Origin: Thermotogaceae bacterium
GTDB taxonomy: Bacteria; Thermotogota; Thermotogae; Thermotogales; Thermotogaceae
Assembly (NCBI GenBank): GCA_021161105.1
Contig: JAGHBG010000186.1
Location: forward strand, 1-30,868
Direction of reading: 5' to 3'
Length of the DNA stretch: 30,868 nt
This document shows, in pieces, positions 1 through 6,963 of the stretch. The first letter of the stretch is position 1, and every line of letters starts with the position of its first letter. The position numbers and the translations under genes were made by a program. The notes beneath the pieces were generated by a model that saw nothing but the letters and a program-made list of their open reading frames with translations, searched no databases and was not told the origin of the DNA.

Positions 1-78
1 ATATTGCCGGAGTGTGCTGTCTGACCTTTTTTTAACATTTTTCAGGTAGTCAAGGTATTTTTTTACATATCTGCTCAT
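1..78 (-). CDS. probable tyrosine recombinase (XerC/XerD-like), N-terminal fragment
   Basis: The window edge cuts this gene, so only the first 26 codons are visible. They begin with ATG at 78-76 and read MSRYVKKYLDYLKNVKK, then RSDSTLRQY. A basic helix followed by 'S-x-x-T-L-x-x-Y' is what the start of the core-binding (SAM-like) domain of XerC/XerD integrases looks like. The catalytic R-H-R-Y residues would lie outside the window. The start codon lies 4 nt after the stop of the acylphosphatase gene, so the two are probably co-transcribed. In this phylum a single Xer recombinase usually resolves chromosome dimers. The assignment rests on a short stretch and is tentative. Confidence 0.5.
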   Translation of the reverse strand, partial: MSRYVKKYLDYLKNVKKRSDSTLRQY

Positions 79-82
79 TTTA

Positions 83-370
83 TTACCACCGGCTGCCGTG
101 GTATTCTATTTCAAAGGATTTGTATCCTTCTGGATTTACTTCTTCTGTTTCTATGTTGTTAACAACTGCAGTAGCAGGGCCTCTTGCAGCTTCGCTCAGG
201 AAATCCTGGAGCTTTTTTTCATCCTCACATTCTGCATGAACTTCAACAGAGCCATCGGGCATGTTCATAACATATCCTTTAACGCCGTATCTTTTTGCAA
301 GTCTATAGGTGTAGTATCTGTAGCCCACACCCTGCACCAGTCCATAGATTCTCATTTTAACAGCACGCAG
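83..370 (-). CDS. acyP: acylphosphatase, probable CTG start
   Basis: Small cytosolic enzyme that hydrolyses acyl phosphates such as carbamoyl phosphate and 1,3-bisphosphoglycerate. The family signature is complete: GLVQGVGYR (the phosphate-binding loop with its Arg) near the N-terminus, then GYVMNMPDGSVEV with the catalytic Asn, and the closing G-x-x-x-FEI(E)Y strand. The first ATG is at 355, but it lies 22 nt from the only good ribosome site (AGGAGGG, 378-384) and cuts off the usual first beta strand. Starting at CTG (370-368), 7 nt after that site, adds five residues and gives (M)RAVKMRIYGLVQG, the normal family N-terminus. No ATG, GTG or TTG exists in this frame between the upstream stop and 355. 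The function is certain; the CTG start is an inference. Confidence 0.9.
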   Translation of the reverse strand: MRAVKMRIYGLVQGVGYRYYTYRLAKRYGVKGYVMNMPDGSVEVHAECEDEKKLQDFLSEAARGPATAVVNNIETEEVNPEGYKSFEIEYHGSRW

Positions 371-377
371 ATTTTAT

Positions 378-384
378 CCCTCCT
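378..384 (-). promoter_or_regulatory. ribosome binding site that decides the acylphosphatase start
   Basis: AGGAGGG on the minus strand, 7 nt before the CTG at 370-368 and 22 nt before the first ATG. It is one of the strongest such sites in the window, and its spacing fits only the CTG. Confidence 0.6.
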
Positions 385-403
385 GTGCTTTCTGCTGCCG
401 GGA

Positions 404-907
404 TTAGAAAACAAGGCCAAATGCTGCGTAATAAACATTCGTTTTGAAATCAAAGACCAGGATCTTATCTTCCGGATCGTATATACCCTGAGCAACTATT
501 CCGCCTTCCAGGTCCAGCATTCCTGGATGCCATCCAATGCCGAACTTAGTGTGCAAACGTGGTCTGTCTTCTGCCAGAAGCTTTAACCACTCCATAAGAG
601 GTATGTCGGTTGCGATTCTTGCGTAAAAGTCCTTGAATATGGATGCTTTAAGTGCAAGACCTGCTCCAAGTTCCCTTTTGATTCTTTCCAGATCAAAGGG
701 CAGGAATTCTACTCCAGCGAATTCGTCGTACCTTATAACGGGCAGCATGAGGTAAAGGCTCCATACATCCAGACGCGCGAATACTTCAACATTGAGAGGT
801 TTGTATTCAAGTGCCGGGAATATCAGCGATTCAAGCCCTACGAATATTTTAGAAAACGCAGCCAAAGCCACAAAGACCACTAAAACCAGAATAAGCCATC
901 TTCTCAT
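404..907 (-). CDS. uncharacterised membrane-anchored protein
   Basis: 167 residues that I do not recognise. Residues 4-25 form one hydrophobic segment after MRRW, a signal anchor or uncleaved signal peptide, so the rest is probably outside the membrane. The remainder is a mixed alpha/beta domain with no cysteines and no catalytic motif I can name. Its C-terminal part, rich in beta strands, contains FGIGWHPGMLDLEGG and then FDFKTNVYYAAFG. The start ATG at 907 has a strong site (AGGGAGGTGG) 4 nt upstream. It follows udk by 26 nt and precedes the acylphosphatase gene by about 33 nt, so it is probably co-transcribed with both. A role in the cell envelope is only a guess. Confidence 0.75.
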   Translation of the reverse strand: MRRWLILVLVVFVALAAFSKIFVGLESLIFPALEYKPLNVEVFARLDVWSLYLMLPVIRYDEFAGVEFLPFDLERIKRELGAGLALKASIFKDFYARIATDIPLMEWLKLLAEDRPRLHTKFGIGWHPGMLDLEGGIVAQGIYDPEDKILVFDFKTNVYYAAFGLVF

Positions 908-933
908 AACCCCACCTCCCTGAAAATTTTTTG

Positions 934-1551
934 TCAGGGGGATTTTTTCATCTTTTCCATCATGTAGCGGACCACAACCTGGATGGCTTTTTCGTTAAAT
1001 CCCCCTTTTGGAATTATTATATCAGCATTTTTCTTGGTTGGTTCAACATAGGCGTCATGCATAGGTTTTACAGTTGAAAGATACTGCTCAATAACAGACT
1101 CTACATTTCTGCCTCTTTCTTCTATGTCTCTTTTGAGTCTTCTTATGAATCTTATGTCATCTTCAGCGTCAACATATATTGCGAGGTCGTAAAGCTTCAG
1201 CAGGCCGTCGTAGTAAAGGGCAAATATTCCTTCAACGATTAAGAAGTGCTTTGGCGTGAGAGTTGTGGTTTCTTTCTCTCTTGTGTAAGTGGAAAAGCTG
1301 TAAGTTGGAACTTTTACGGTTTCGCCGGCGAGCAATTTTTTAAGGTGCTTTTCTAAAAGTTCATGTTCTATCATATTCGGATGGTCGTAGTTCTGTTTTT
1401 TTCTTTCTTCCATCGGAAGATGAGACATATCTCTGTAGTAATTGTCCATTGGGAGGATTGCGCAATTTTCTTGCCCAAGAAGCTCGAAAATCCTGTTTGC
1501 AACAGTTGTTTTTCCAGAGCCTGTTCCTCCACCAATGCCTATTATGTACAT
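934..1551 (-). CDS. udk: uridine kinase
   Basis: Phosphorylates uridine and cytidine to UMP and CMP in pyrimidine salvage; cytosolic. At 205 residues it has normal family length. The Walker A loop GGTGSGKTT lies at residues 8-16, followed by the substrate-binding LPMDNYYRDMSHL segment, the NYDHP motif and the 'lid' region RRLKRDIEERGR. The start ATG lies 9 nt after the upp stop, and the ribosome site GAGGGG overlaps the upp stop codon, so the two genes are translationally linked. Together upp and udk make UMP from uracil and from uridine. Confidence 0.96.
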   Translation of the reverse strand: MYIIGIGGGTGSGKTTVANRIFELLGQENCAILPMDNYYRDMSHLPMEERKKQNYDHPNMIEHELLEKHLKKLLAGETVKVPTYSFSTYTREKETTTLTPKHFLIVEGIFALYYDGLLKLYDLAIYVDAEDDIRFIRRLKRDIEERGRNVESVIEQYLSTVKPMHDAYVEPTKKNADIIIPKGGFNEKAIQVVVRYMMEKMKKSP

Positions 1552-1560
1552 TCTTACCCC

Positions 1561-2190
1561 TCACTTTGTTCTATATAGTCTATCACCTGCATCTCCAAGA
1601 CCGGGAATTATGTATCCATGGTCGTTGAGCCTTTCGTCAAGTGCCGCAGTGTATATATCAACGCATGGATGAGCTTCCTGCAGGGCTTTTACACCCTCTG
1701 GTGCAGCGATTAATGATATCAGGGTTATTTCCTTTCCACCGTTTTGCTTTATTATATCAATTGCTTTTATTGCGCTAACACCTGTTGCAAGCATGGGATC
1801 TGTAACAAATATTATGGAATTTTCGTTAAGGCGTGGGAGTTTTGCATAGTATTCTATAGCTTGCAGTGTTTCTGGATCTCTGTATATACCGATGTGGCCA
1901 ACAGAGGCGTTGGGAAGAAGCTCCAGTATTCCATCTGCCATTCCAAGTCCTGCTCTTAGTATTGGAACGATTACAATATTGTTATCGTCAAAATAATATC
2001 CTGCGGTTGTGGTTAGTGGAGTTTCTACTTCTTTTTTATAAACGGGAACTTTTCTTGTTGCTTCATAGGCTATTAAGAGGGTGATCTCTTTTAAAAGTTC
2101 CCGAAATTCTTTTGGGCCGGTTTTTTTATCCCTCATAATGGTTATCTTATGTTTGATAAGAGGATGATCAACGACAACCAGCTTTCCCAT
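1561..2190 (-). CDS. upp: uracil phosphoribosyltransferase
   Basis: Makes UMP from uracil and PRPP; cytosolic, usually GTP-activated. It has 209 residues, the usual length. Visible motifs are VPILRAGLGMADG (about residues 75-87), the PRPP-binding loop DPMLATG at 131-137, and the C-terminal uracil-binding PGLGDAGDRLYRTK. The ribosome site AGGAGG lies just before the ATG. It sits downstream of glyA on the same strand, as I recall for Thermotoga, but an intrinsic terminator ends only about 22 nt before its start. Expression therefore depends on read-through or on a promoter in the glyA-upp gap. Confidence 0.97.
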   Translation of the reverse strand: MGKLVVVDHPLIKHKITIMRDKKTGPKEFRELLKEITLLIAYEATRKVPVYKKEVETPLTTTAGYYFDDNNIVIVPILRAGLGMADGILELLPNASVGHIGIYRDPETLQAIEYYAKLPRLNENSIIFVTDPMLATGVSAIKAIDIIKQNGGKEITLISLIAAPEGVKALQEAHPCVDIYTAALDERLNDHGYIIPGLGDAGDRLYRTK

Positions 2191-2211
2191 TCTCTCTCCT
2201 CCTTTTTATTG

Positions 2212-2240
2212 TCAAAAAAATAAGGGGCATTACGCCCCTT
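2212..2240 (-). terminator. intrinsic terminator (possible attenuator) between glyA and upp
   Basis: Read on the minus strand, the perfect 7-bp stem AAGGGGC/GCCCCTT with a 5-nt loop (2240-2222) is followed by A and a run of eight T. This is a textbook rho-independent terminator for transcripts coming from glyA. The upp start codon lies only about 22 nt beyond the stem, so the element could also act as an attenuator in the upp leader. Confidence 0.85.
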
Positions 2241-2278
2241 GCTGGTTTCAATAAAATATATAAGATTTTGAGGTTTTG

Positions 2279-2362
2279 CTATTGAGCTCCTTTACTGAAC
2301 TTGAGAAATTCACCCTCGCTTTCCCCCTCATTCAGCAGGTTTAACAATATGTATATTACCAT
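2279..2362 (-). CDS. possible small ORF coupled to glyA stop (27 codons)
   Basis: The glyA stop and a new ATG overlap as TAATG (2364-2360). The frame then stays open for 27 codons, reading MVIYILLNLLN and then EGESEGEFLKFSKGAQ, and ends at TAG 2281-2279, about 40 nt before the terminator. The TAATG arrangement is a common form of translational coupling. There is no clear ribosome site of its own, and I recognise no family. It could equally be a chance frame in the 3' leader. Confidence is low. Confidence 0.22.
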   Translation of the reverse strand: MVIYILLNLLNEGESEGEFLKFSKGAQ

Positions 2363-3657
2363 TAAAGTTTGCTAAAATCCAGATGCTTTGAATAGAGAGG
2401 GAATCTTTCACAGAGTTGCCGCACTTTGTTCTCTACTTCTTTTCTTACATCTTCCGGGAGATTTCCTTTTTTGTCCTGTACGCTGGTAAGAACTCTATCA
2501 ATAAGCTCTGCAATTTCTTCCATCTGCTCTTCTTTCATACCTCTTGTTGTAACGGCTGGTGTTCCTATTCTTATTCCTGATGTTGTAAATGGAGATCTCT
2601 TTTCTCCGGGAACTGTGTTTTTGTTTACGGTAATTGCAGCTCTTTCCAGAGCTTTTTCTGCAGCTTTTCCTGTAACTTCTTTTACTTCATCTTTTGATTT
2701 GGAAAGGTCAACCAGGAACAGGTGAGAGTCTGTCCCTCCGGATACTATATGGTATCCTCTTTTTGACATTGCTTCTGCCAGAGCTTTTGCGTTTTTAACT
2801 ATCTGTTTTTGATATTCTTTGAACTTGTCTGTGAGTGCTTCTTTGAAGGAAACGGCTTTTGCGGCTATTACATGCATGAGAGGCCCACCCTGGATTCCGG
2901 GGAATATTGTTTTGTCTATTTTTTGCGCTATCTCCTCGTCGTTGGTGAGGATCATTCCTCCTCTCGGCCCTCTGAGAGTTTTATGGGTTGTCGTTGTTAC
3001 AACATGAGCGTATTCCAGTGGATTTGGATATATTCCGGCTGCAACGAGTCCAGCAAAATGAGCCATGTCCACCATAAGGTAGGCGCCGACTTCATCAGCT
3101 ATTTCTCTGAATCTCTTGAAATCAATGATTCTTGCATATGCACTCCCGCCAGCAACGATGAGTTTTGGCCTGTACTGCTTTGCCAGTTTGTAAACCTGAT
3201 CATAATCTATCCAGCCATCTTCATTGACTCCGTACTGAATTACTCTGAAAATCCTGCCAGAGAAGTTTACTAAAGCTCCATGAGTGAGATGTCCACCGTT
3301 TGTTAAAGACATTCCCATTAACATGTCACATGGTGACAGAAGCGCAAGATAAACTCCCATGTTTGCCTGAGAACCAGAATGAGGCTGAACATTAACATAT
3401 TTGGCGTTAAAAAGCTTTTTAGCTCTTTCTCTTGCAAGATCCTCTGCTTTATCTACCCAGTGACATCCTCCATAGTACCTTTTGTTTGGATAACCTTCTG
3501 CGTATTTGTTGGTAAGAACGGAGCCCATTGCTTCAATAACTGCAAGAGAGGCGAAATTCTCTGAAGCAATGAGTTCTATTCCGTATTCCTGCCTCTTAAG
3601 CTCGCCAAGAAGGATCTCGTAAAGCTCTGGATCAGTTTGTTTTACATGTTCCCACAT
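2362..3657 (-). CDS. glyA: serine hydroxymethyltransferase
   Basis: PLP enzyme that interconverts serine and glycine while loading one-carbon units on tetrahydrofolate; cytosolic homodimer or tetramer. It has 431 residues, full length. Diagnostic stretches are ELIASENFAS (29-38), NKYAEGYPNKRYYGG (50-64), QPHSGSQAN (91-99), the VDMAHFAGL loop near 196-204, and the PLP-lysine motif TTTTHKTLRGPRGG with K226. The start ATG is preceded by GGAGGTGATG with a 4-nt spacer. A promoter and nested inverted repeat lie immediately upstream, and a terminator follows, so it may be a one-gene unit with partial read-through into upp-udk. Confidence 0.98.
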   Translation of the reverse strand: MWEHVKQTDPELYEILLGELKRQEYGIELIASENFASLAVIEAMGSVLTNKYAEGYPNKRYYGGCHWVDKAEDLARERAKKLFNAKYVNVQPHSGSQANMGVYLALLSPCDMLMGMSLTNGGHLTHGALVNFSGRIFRVIQYGVNEDGWIDYDQVYKLAKQYRPKLIVAGGSAYARIIDFKRFREIADEVGAYLMVDMAHFAGLVAAGIYPNPLEYAHVVTTTTHKTLRGPRGGMILTNDEEIAQKIDKTIFPGIQGGPLMHVIAAKAVSFKEALTDKFKEYQKQIVKNAKALAEAMSKRGYHIVSGGTDSHLFLVDLSKSKDEVKEVTGKAAEKALERAAITVNKNTVPGEKRSPFTTSGIRIGTPAVTTRGMKEEQMEEIAELIDRVLTSVQDKKGNLPEDVRKEVENKVRQLCERFPLYSKHLDFSKL

Positions 3658-3670
3658 TGCACATCACCTC

Positions 3671-3717
3671 CAGTGATATTCTATACTGAATACAAATTGT
3701 ATCACTGAATATCACTG
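3671..3717. promoter_or_regulatory. nested inverted repeat in the glyA promoter (candidate operator)
   Basis: The outer arms are perfect 11-bp inverted copies: CAGTGATATTC at 3671-3681 and GAATATCACTG at 3707-3717. Centred between them is a second dyad, ATACAA-A-TTGTAT, at 3690-3702. The right outer arm fills the spacer of the predicted promoter and the inner dyad covers its -10 box. The layout suggests a repressor site. An RNA hairpin is less likely, because the upstream arm would lie before the transcription start. Confidence 0.5.
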
Positions 3718-3723
3718 ATTCAA
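3696..3723 (-). promoter_or_regulatory. predicted sigma-A promoter of glyA
   Basis: On the minus strand there is TTGAAT (3723-3718), a 16-nt spacer and TACAAT (3701-3696). Transcription would begin near 3689, giving a leader of about 30 nt before the glyA ATG at 3657. Confidence 0.5.
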
Positions 3724-3800
3724 AAATAATGAGCTGCATGCAACAGACTTTAAAGAACTTGAAGGTGCTGATAAATCTATAGAAAAAGTTTTGCTGATTT

Positions 3801-4211
3801 TTAGATTTCATCAAGTGTTTCGTTACACATTTTATCGACTATTTTTATGAATGGATGTGTTCTACTTTCATGTACAACTTTGTAACTCTCGAATTTATCG
3901 AGAAGTTTTTTGGCTTTTCTGTACAAAGGTTTGATGTTTTCGCTTTTCACGCGGTAAAGTCCCAGAAGCTGGCTGACTAAAAGCTTGCTGTCGCTGTGAA
4001 GTACTATGTTTTTATATCCAGATTCAAGAGCTTTTTCCAAGGCTTTAATGACAGCTGTGTATTCTGCATAGTTGTTTGTGGCAGTGCCTATGTATCCAGA
4101 ATCTTTGATAAATGGAATATTTTCTCCTTCTTTGAAAAAAGCATAAGCCCATGCTGCTTTTCCCGGGTTTCCTCGAGATGCTCCATCTGTGTAGATATGG
4201 ATAGTGTTCAT
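3801..4211 (-). CDS. ribonuclease HI-family protein
   Basis: Predicted to cut the RNA strand of RNA-DNA hybrids. At 136 residues it is a compact RNase H fold. The acidic catalytic residues are all placed: YTDGASRGNPG near residues 7-17 (Asp), NNYAEYTA with Glu, HSDSKLL with Asp, and a C-terminal H-x-x-x-x-x-V-D-K-M-C-N that stands where family members carry the last Asp. The family includes RnhA and a related Bacillus/archaeal type, and I do not separate these. The ATG has a good site (AAGGAGG) 6 nt upstream. A gap of about 140 nt and a glyA promoter follow it. Confidence 0.88.
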   Translation of the reverse strand: MNTIHIYTDGASRGNPGKAAWAYAFFKEGENIPFIKDSGYIGTATNNYAEYTAVIKALEKALESGYKNIVLHSDSKLLVSQLLGLYRVKSENIKPLYRKAKKLLDKFESYKVVHESRTHPFIKIVDKMCNETLDEI

Positions 4212-4246
4212 TTTTTAACCTCCTTGTACATAGTATACGAATGTGT

Positions 4247-4252
4247 ATTATA
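4247..4252 (-). promoter_or_regulatory. possible -10 box for the RNase HI-like gene
   Basis: TATAAT on the minus strand, about 36 nt before the start ATG at 4211. No convincing -35 box is seen at the right distance, so this is a weak call. Confidence 0.3.
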
Positions 4253-4327
4253 ACACAAGATGTAGTGTGTTCATTTTTACTTTGTATGAAGTAGAATAAG
4301 AGAGAAAACCTTAAAGGTGGTGGGTGT

Positions 4328-4763
4328 GTGAGAAGTTTTGATAAAGCTTTTAAAAGACTGTTTGAAGATACTTTCATACTCTATGAATTCATCAAAATGT
4401 TCCTTCCAGCACTTGTTGATGAATACGGTGTCGCAAAGGAAGATGGACACCTGCAAGGAACATAAGTGATAAAATAGACTATGCAAAAGGGTTTGAAAAG
4501 TTTGTACCAGATTATGAATACCTTGTAATAGAACTGTCCCAGCTAAAAAAAGACTGGCTTCTCAAGGTGGAAACAATCCTGTCAAAACTCCTGTATACAG
4601 TAAAAGCCGACGACATAAAGGAAATATTTGAAGAACTTAAGAAAGCGATAAATGAGCTTGATAAGGATAAAAAAGAGAAGTTCTACAGCTACTTGAAAAG
4701 CTTACTTATAGGAAGCGGTTCAAGAGCTTGAAGAGGAAAGGGAGGGAGAAGGAATGATAAAGA
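4328..4763 (+). pseudogene. decayed Rpn/PD-(D/E)XK 'transposase'-family gene
   Basis: Three disjoint frames carry pieces of one protein type. Frame 1 starts at GTG 4328 behind AAGGTGG and reads VRSFDKAFKRLFEDT, then ILYEFIKMFLPALVDE, ending at TAA 4463-4465. This resembles the N-terminus of Rpn/YhgA-like nucleases (H/F-D-x-x-F-K-x-x-F ... FL). Frame 2 from about 4459 has GFEKFVPDYEYLVIELSQL followed by helical sequence, and stops at TGA 4729-4731. From about 4715 the third frame continues with the charged tail AVQELEEEREGEG. The central catalytic region of these roughly 250-330-residue proteins is missing. A non-functional remnant with an internal deletion and at least two frameshifts is the best reading. 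Beyond it, to 4940, nothing else is recognisable. Confidence 0.6.
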
Positions 4764-4965
4764 TTAGCGTTGCAACGCAGATTTTCTTTTCTGTGACGAA
4801 TATGAGCAAAGTTTTGTTTTTATCCTTTAGCGACGCCGCCTGGTTTATAATAGGGCGAAGGTAACTGGAGAAAGTTCAAAAGAAGTTTTCGAGAGTGTAA
4901 TTTAAATAAGATAGCAGGGCGTGAGATATATGAATTTTCTATGAATTCAAGGGATAATTTAGTAG

Positions 4966-4971
4966 TATAAT
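4966..4971 (+). promoter_or_regulatory. -10 box of the predicted pgk-tpi / flagellar operon promoter
   Basis: A perfect TATAAT, 22 nt before the GTG start of pgk-tpi. The best -35 candidate (ATGAAT, 4941-4946) lies 19 nt upstream and is poor. The ribosome site GGGAGGTGATG follows directly, so the leader would be very short, about 15 nt. Confidence 0.5.
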
Positions 4972-4993
4972 CCATTCCGGGAGGTGATGAAAA

Positions 4994-6958
4994 GTGGAAA
5001 AGCTCACTATAAGAGACGTAGATGTAAAGGGAAAAAGAGTGATAATGAGGGTGGATTTTAATGTTCCTCTAAAAGATGGGAAGGTGGCAGATGATACGAG
5101 GATAAGGGCAGCTCTTCCCACAATCAAATATGCTCTTGATAATGGAGCTAAAGTTATTCTTCTCTCTCACCTTGGAAGGCCAAAAGGGAAGGTGGTGCCG
5201 GAACTTTCTTTAAAACCTGTGGCTGAAAGACTTTCTGAACTTCTGGAAAAGGAAGTCAAGTTTGTCGATGAAACCGTTGGAGAAAAAGCAAAGGAAGCTA
5301 CTGAAAATCTAAAAGAAGGAGATGTCCTTCTTCTCGAAAATACAAGGTTCCATCCTGGAGAGACAAAGAATGATGAAGAACTTGCAAAGGAATGGGCTTC
5401 TTATGCAGAGCTTCATGTGAACGATGCTTTCGGAACCGCTCACAGGGCTCATGCTTCAAATGTAGGAATAGCAAGATTCATTCCGTCTGTTGCGGGATTT
5501 TTGATGGAAAAGGAGATAAAGTTTCTTTCAAAGGCTGCTTATAGTCCTGATAAACCCTATTATGTTATCCTGGGTGGAGTGAAGGTTTCTGATAAGATAG
5601 GAGTTATAACTAATCTCATGGGAAAGGCTGATAGAATTCTGATAGGTGGAGCTATGGCCTTTACATTCCTTAAAGCTCTGGGTAAAGAAGTTGGATCATC
5701 TAAGGTTGAAGAGGATAAGGTTGATCTTGCAAAAGACATATTGAAAAAGGCAGAAGAGCTTGGAGTTGAGATAGTTCTTCCCGTTGACTTTGTTATTGCA
5801 CAGAAGGTGGAGAGCGGGGTTGAAACAAAGGTTGTGAAGATAGATGAGGGAATTCCAGAGGGATGGCTTGGTCTTGATATAGGGCCTGAGAGCGTCAGGC
5901 TTTTTGAGGAGAAGCTTGAAGGTGCGAAAACGGTTGTGTGGAATGGTCCTATGGGGGTTTTTGAAATAGACGACTTTGCTAAGGGAACGGAAGAAGTGGC
6001 GAAGATGGTTGCATCACTTACGAAAAAGGGAGCAACAACGGTCATAGGTGGTGGAGACAGTGCTGCAGCTATAAATAAGTTTGGACTGTCAAGGGAGGTC
6101 TCGCATGTTTCCACAGGAGGAGGAGCGTCTCTTGAATTTCTGGAAGGGAAGGAGCTTCCAGGAATAGCGGCAATTTTAGATAAAAAAAAACTGAGTAGAA
6201 GGTTGATTCTTGCTGGAAACTGGAAAATGCACAAAACAATTAGAGAAGCAAAAGAGTTTGCCTCAATGCTTGTAAATGAGATGAAAGAGTTTAAAGAGTT
6301 TGAAATAGTTATAGCTCCTCCTTTTACCGCTCTTTCGGAAGTTGCCGAGGTAATAAGGGGAACGAACATAAAACTATCTGCGCAGAATATGCACTATGAA
6401 GAGAAAGGAGCATTCACGGGAGAGGTTTCTCCAGTTATGCTTGAAGAAATAGGTGTTGAGTATGTGATTCTTGGGCATTCAGAGAGGAGGCATATCTTTA
6501 AAGAACCTGATGAGCTTATACATGAGAAGGTTAGAAGTGCTCTTGAGCATGGCTTAACTCCGATTCTCTGCGTCGGTGAAAAGCTTGAAGAAAGAGAGAA
6601 AGGGTTAACCTTTAATGTGGTGGAAAGGCAGATTAAGGAAGCTCTGTATGATTTATCCGCAGAAGATGTAAAGAAAATAGTTATAGCATACGAGCCAGTG
6701 TGGGCCATTGGAACAGGAAAGGTGGCAAAGCCGTGGCAGGCGCAGGAGGTTCATGAATTCATCAGGAATCTTTTGAAGGAGATGTTTGGAGAAGAAGTGG
6801 CAGAAAATGTCAGGATACTTTATGGTGGGAGCATAAAACCAAATAATTTCCTTCCAATAATTGCGCAGAAGGACATAGATGGAGGACTTGTAGGAGGTGC
6901 GTCGCTTAAAGAAAGCTTCGTTGAACTTGGCAAGATTATGAAAAGTGTGATAAGTTAA
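4994..6958 (+). CDS. pgk-tpi: bifunctional phosphoglycerate kinase-triosephosphate isomerase
   Basis: Glycolytic fusion of 654 residues. Residues 1 to about 397 are PGK, with RVDFNVPLKDG, LLSHLGRPKG, the hinge and nucleotide site with GPMGVFE, and the GGGDSAAA phosphate loop. Residues from about 404 are TIM, with AGNWKMHK (K411), ILGHSERR (H495), AYEPVWAIGTG (catalytic E567) and YGGSIKPNN. The start is GTG, set by GGAGGTGAT six nt upstream. The linker is coded by GAT and nine A (6182-6190); slipping there gives an immediate stop in either other frame, so free PGK of about 399-401 residues could be made. In T. maritima both free PGK and the tetrameric fusion are known. fliR starts 5 nt after the stop. 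Confidence 0.98.
   Translation: MEKLTIRDVDVKGKRVIMRVDFNVPLKDGKVADDTRIRAALPTIKYALDNGAKVILLSHLGRPKGKVVPELSLKPVAERLSELLEKEVKFVDETVGEKAKEATENLKEGDVLLLENTRFHPGETKNDEELAKEWASYAELHVNDAFGTAHRAHASNVGIARFIPSVAGFLMEKEIKFLSKAAYSPDKPYYVILGGVKVSDKIGVITNLMGKADRILIGGAMAFTFLKALGKEVGSSKVEEDKVDLAKDILKKAEELGVEIVLPVDFVIAQKVESGVETKVVKIDEGIPEGWLGLDIGPESVRLFEEKLEGAKTVVWNGPMGVFEIDDFAKGTEEVAKMVASLTKKGATTVIGGGDSAAAINKFGLSREVSHVSTGGGASLEFLEGKELPGIAAILDKKKLSRRLILAGNWKMHKTIREAKEFASMLVNEMKEFKEFEIVIAPPFTALSEVAEVIRGTNIKLSAQNMHYEEKGAFTGEVSPVMLEEIGVEYVILGHSERRHIFKEPDELIHEKVRSALEHGLTPILCVGEKLEEREKGLTFNVVERQIKEALYDLSAEDVKKIVIAYEPVWAIGTGKVAKPWQAQEVHEFIRNLLKEMFGEEVAENVRILYGGSIKPNNFLPIIAQKDIDGGLVGGASLKESFVELGKIMKSVIS
6182..6198 (+). 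promoter_or_regulatory. A9 slippery run with stops in both alternate frames (pgk/tpi junction)
   Basis: The zero frame reads GAT AAA AAA AAA CTG AGT and continues into TIM. A net +1 shift meets TGA at 6192-6194 at once; a -1 shift reads ACT GAG TAG and stops at 6196-6198. The run sits exactly at the end of the PGK domain. This fits a programmed choice between PGK alone and the fusion, by ribosomal frameshifting or by RNA polymerase slippage. Confidence 0.55.
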
Positions 6959-6963
6959 AAGTT

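Noticed and set aside
98..586. Long plus-strand open frame opposite the acylphosphatase and membrane protein genes
   Set aside because: Rich in Cys, Phe and Ser with no family pattern; it mirrors two well-supported minus-strand genes.
913..936. CCCTGA...TCAGGG inverted repeat between udk and the next gene
   Set aside because: Six pairs with a 10-nt loop and no T run; it overlaps a stop codon and a Shine-Dalgarno sequence that explain its bases. Too weak to call.
3408..3421. 14-nt palindrome TAAAAAGCTTTTTA within glyA
   Set aside because: It is coded by common Lys-Leu-Phe codons in an AT-rich gene, with no loop or GC stem; likely chance.
6182..6190. A9 run as a sequencing error splitting or joining pgk and tpi
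   Set aside because: The fusion is known in this phylum and the frame as given yields two complete domains, so no error needs to be assumed; A8 or A10 would give separate genes with no start for tpi.
5560..6369. 269-codon minus-strand open frame inside pgk-tpi
   Set aside because: Extremely rich in Ser, Pro and Thr, the usual antisense image of a Lys/Glu/Gly-rich gene; the plus strand is unquestionably PGK-TIM.
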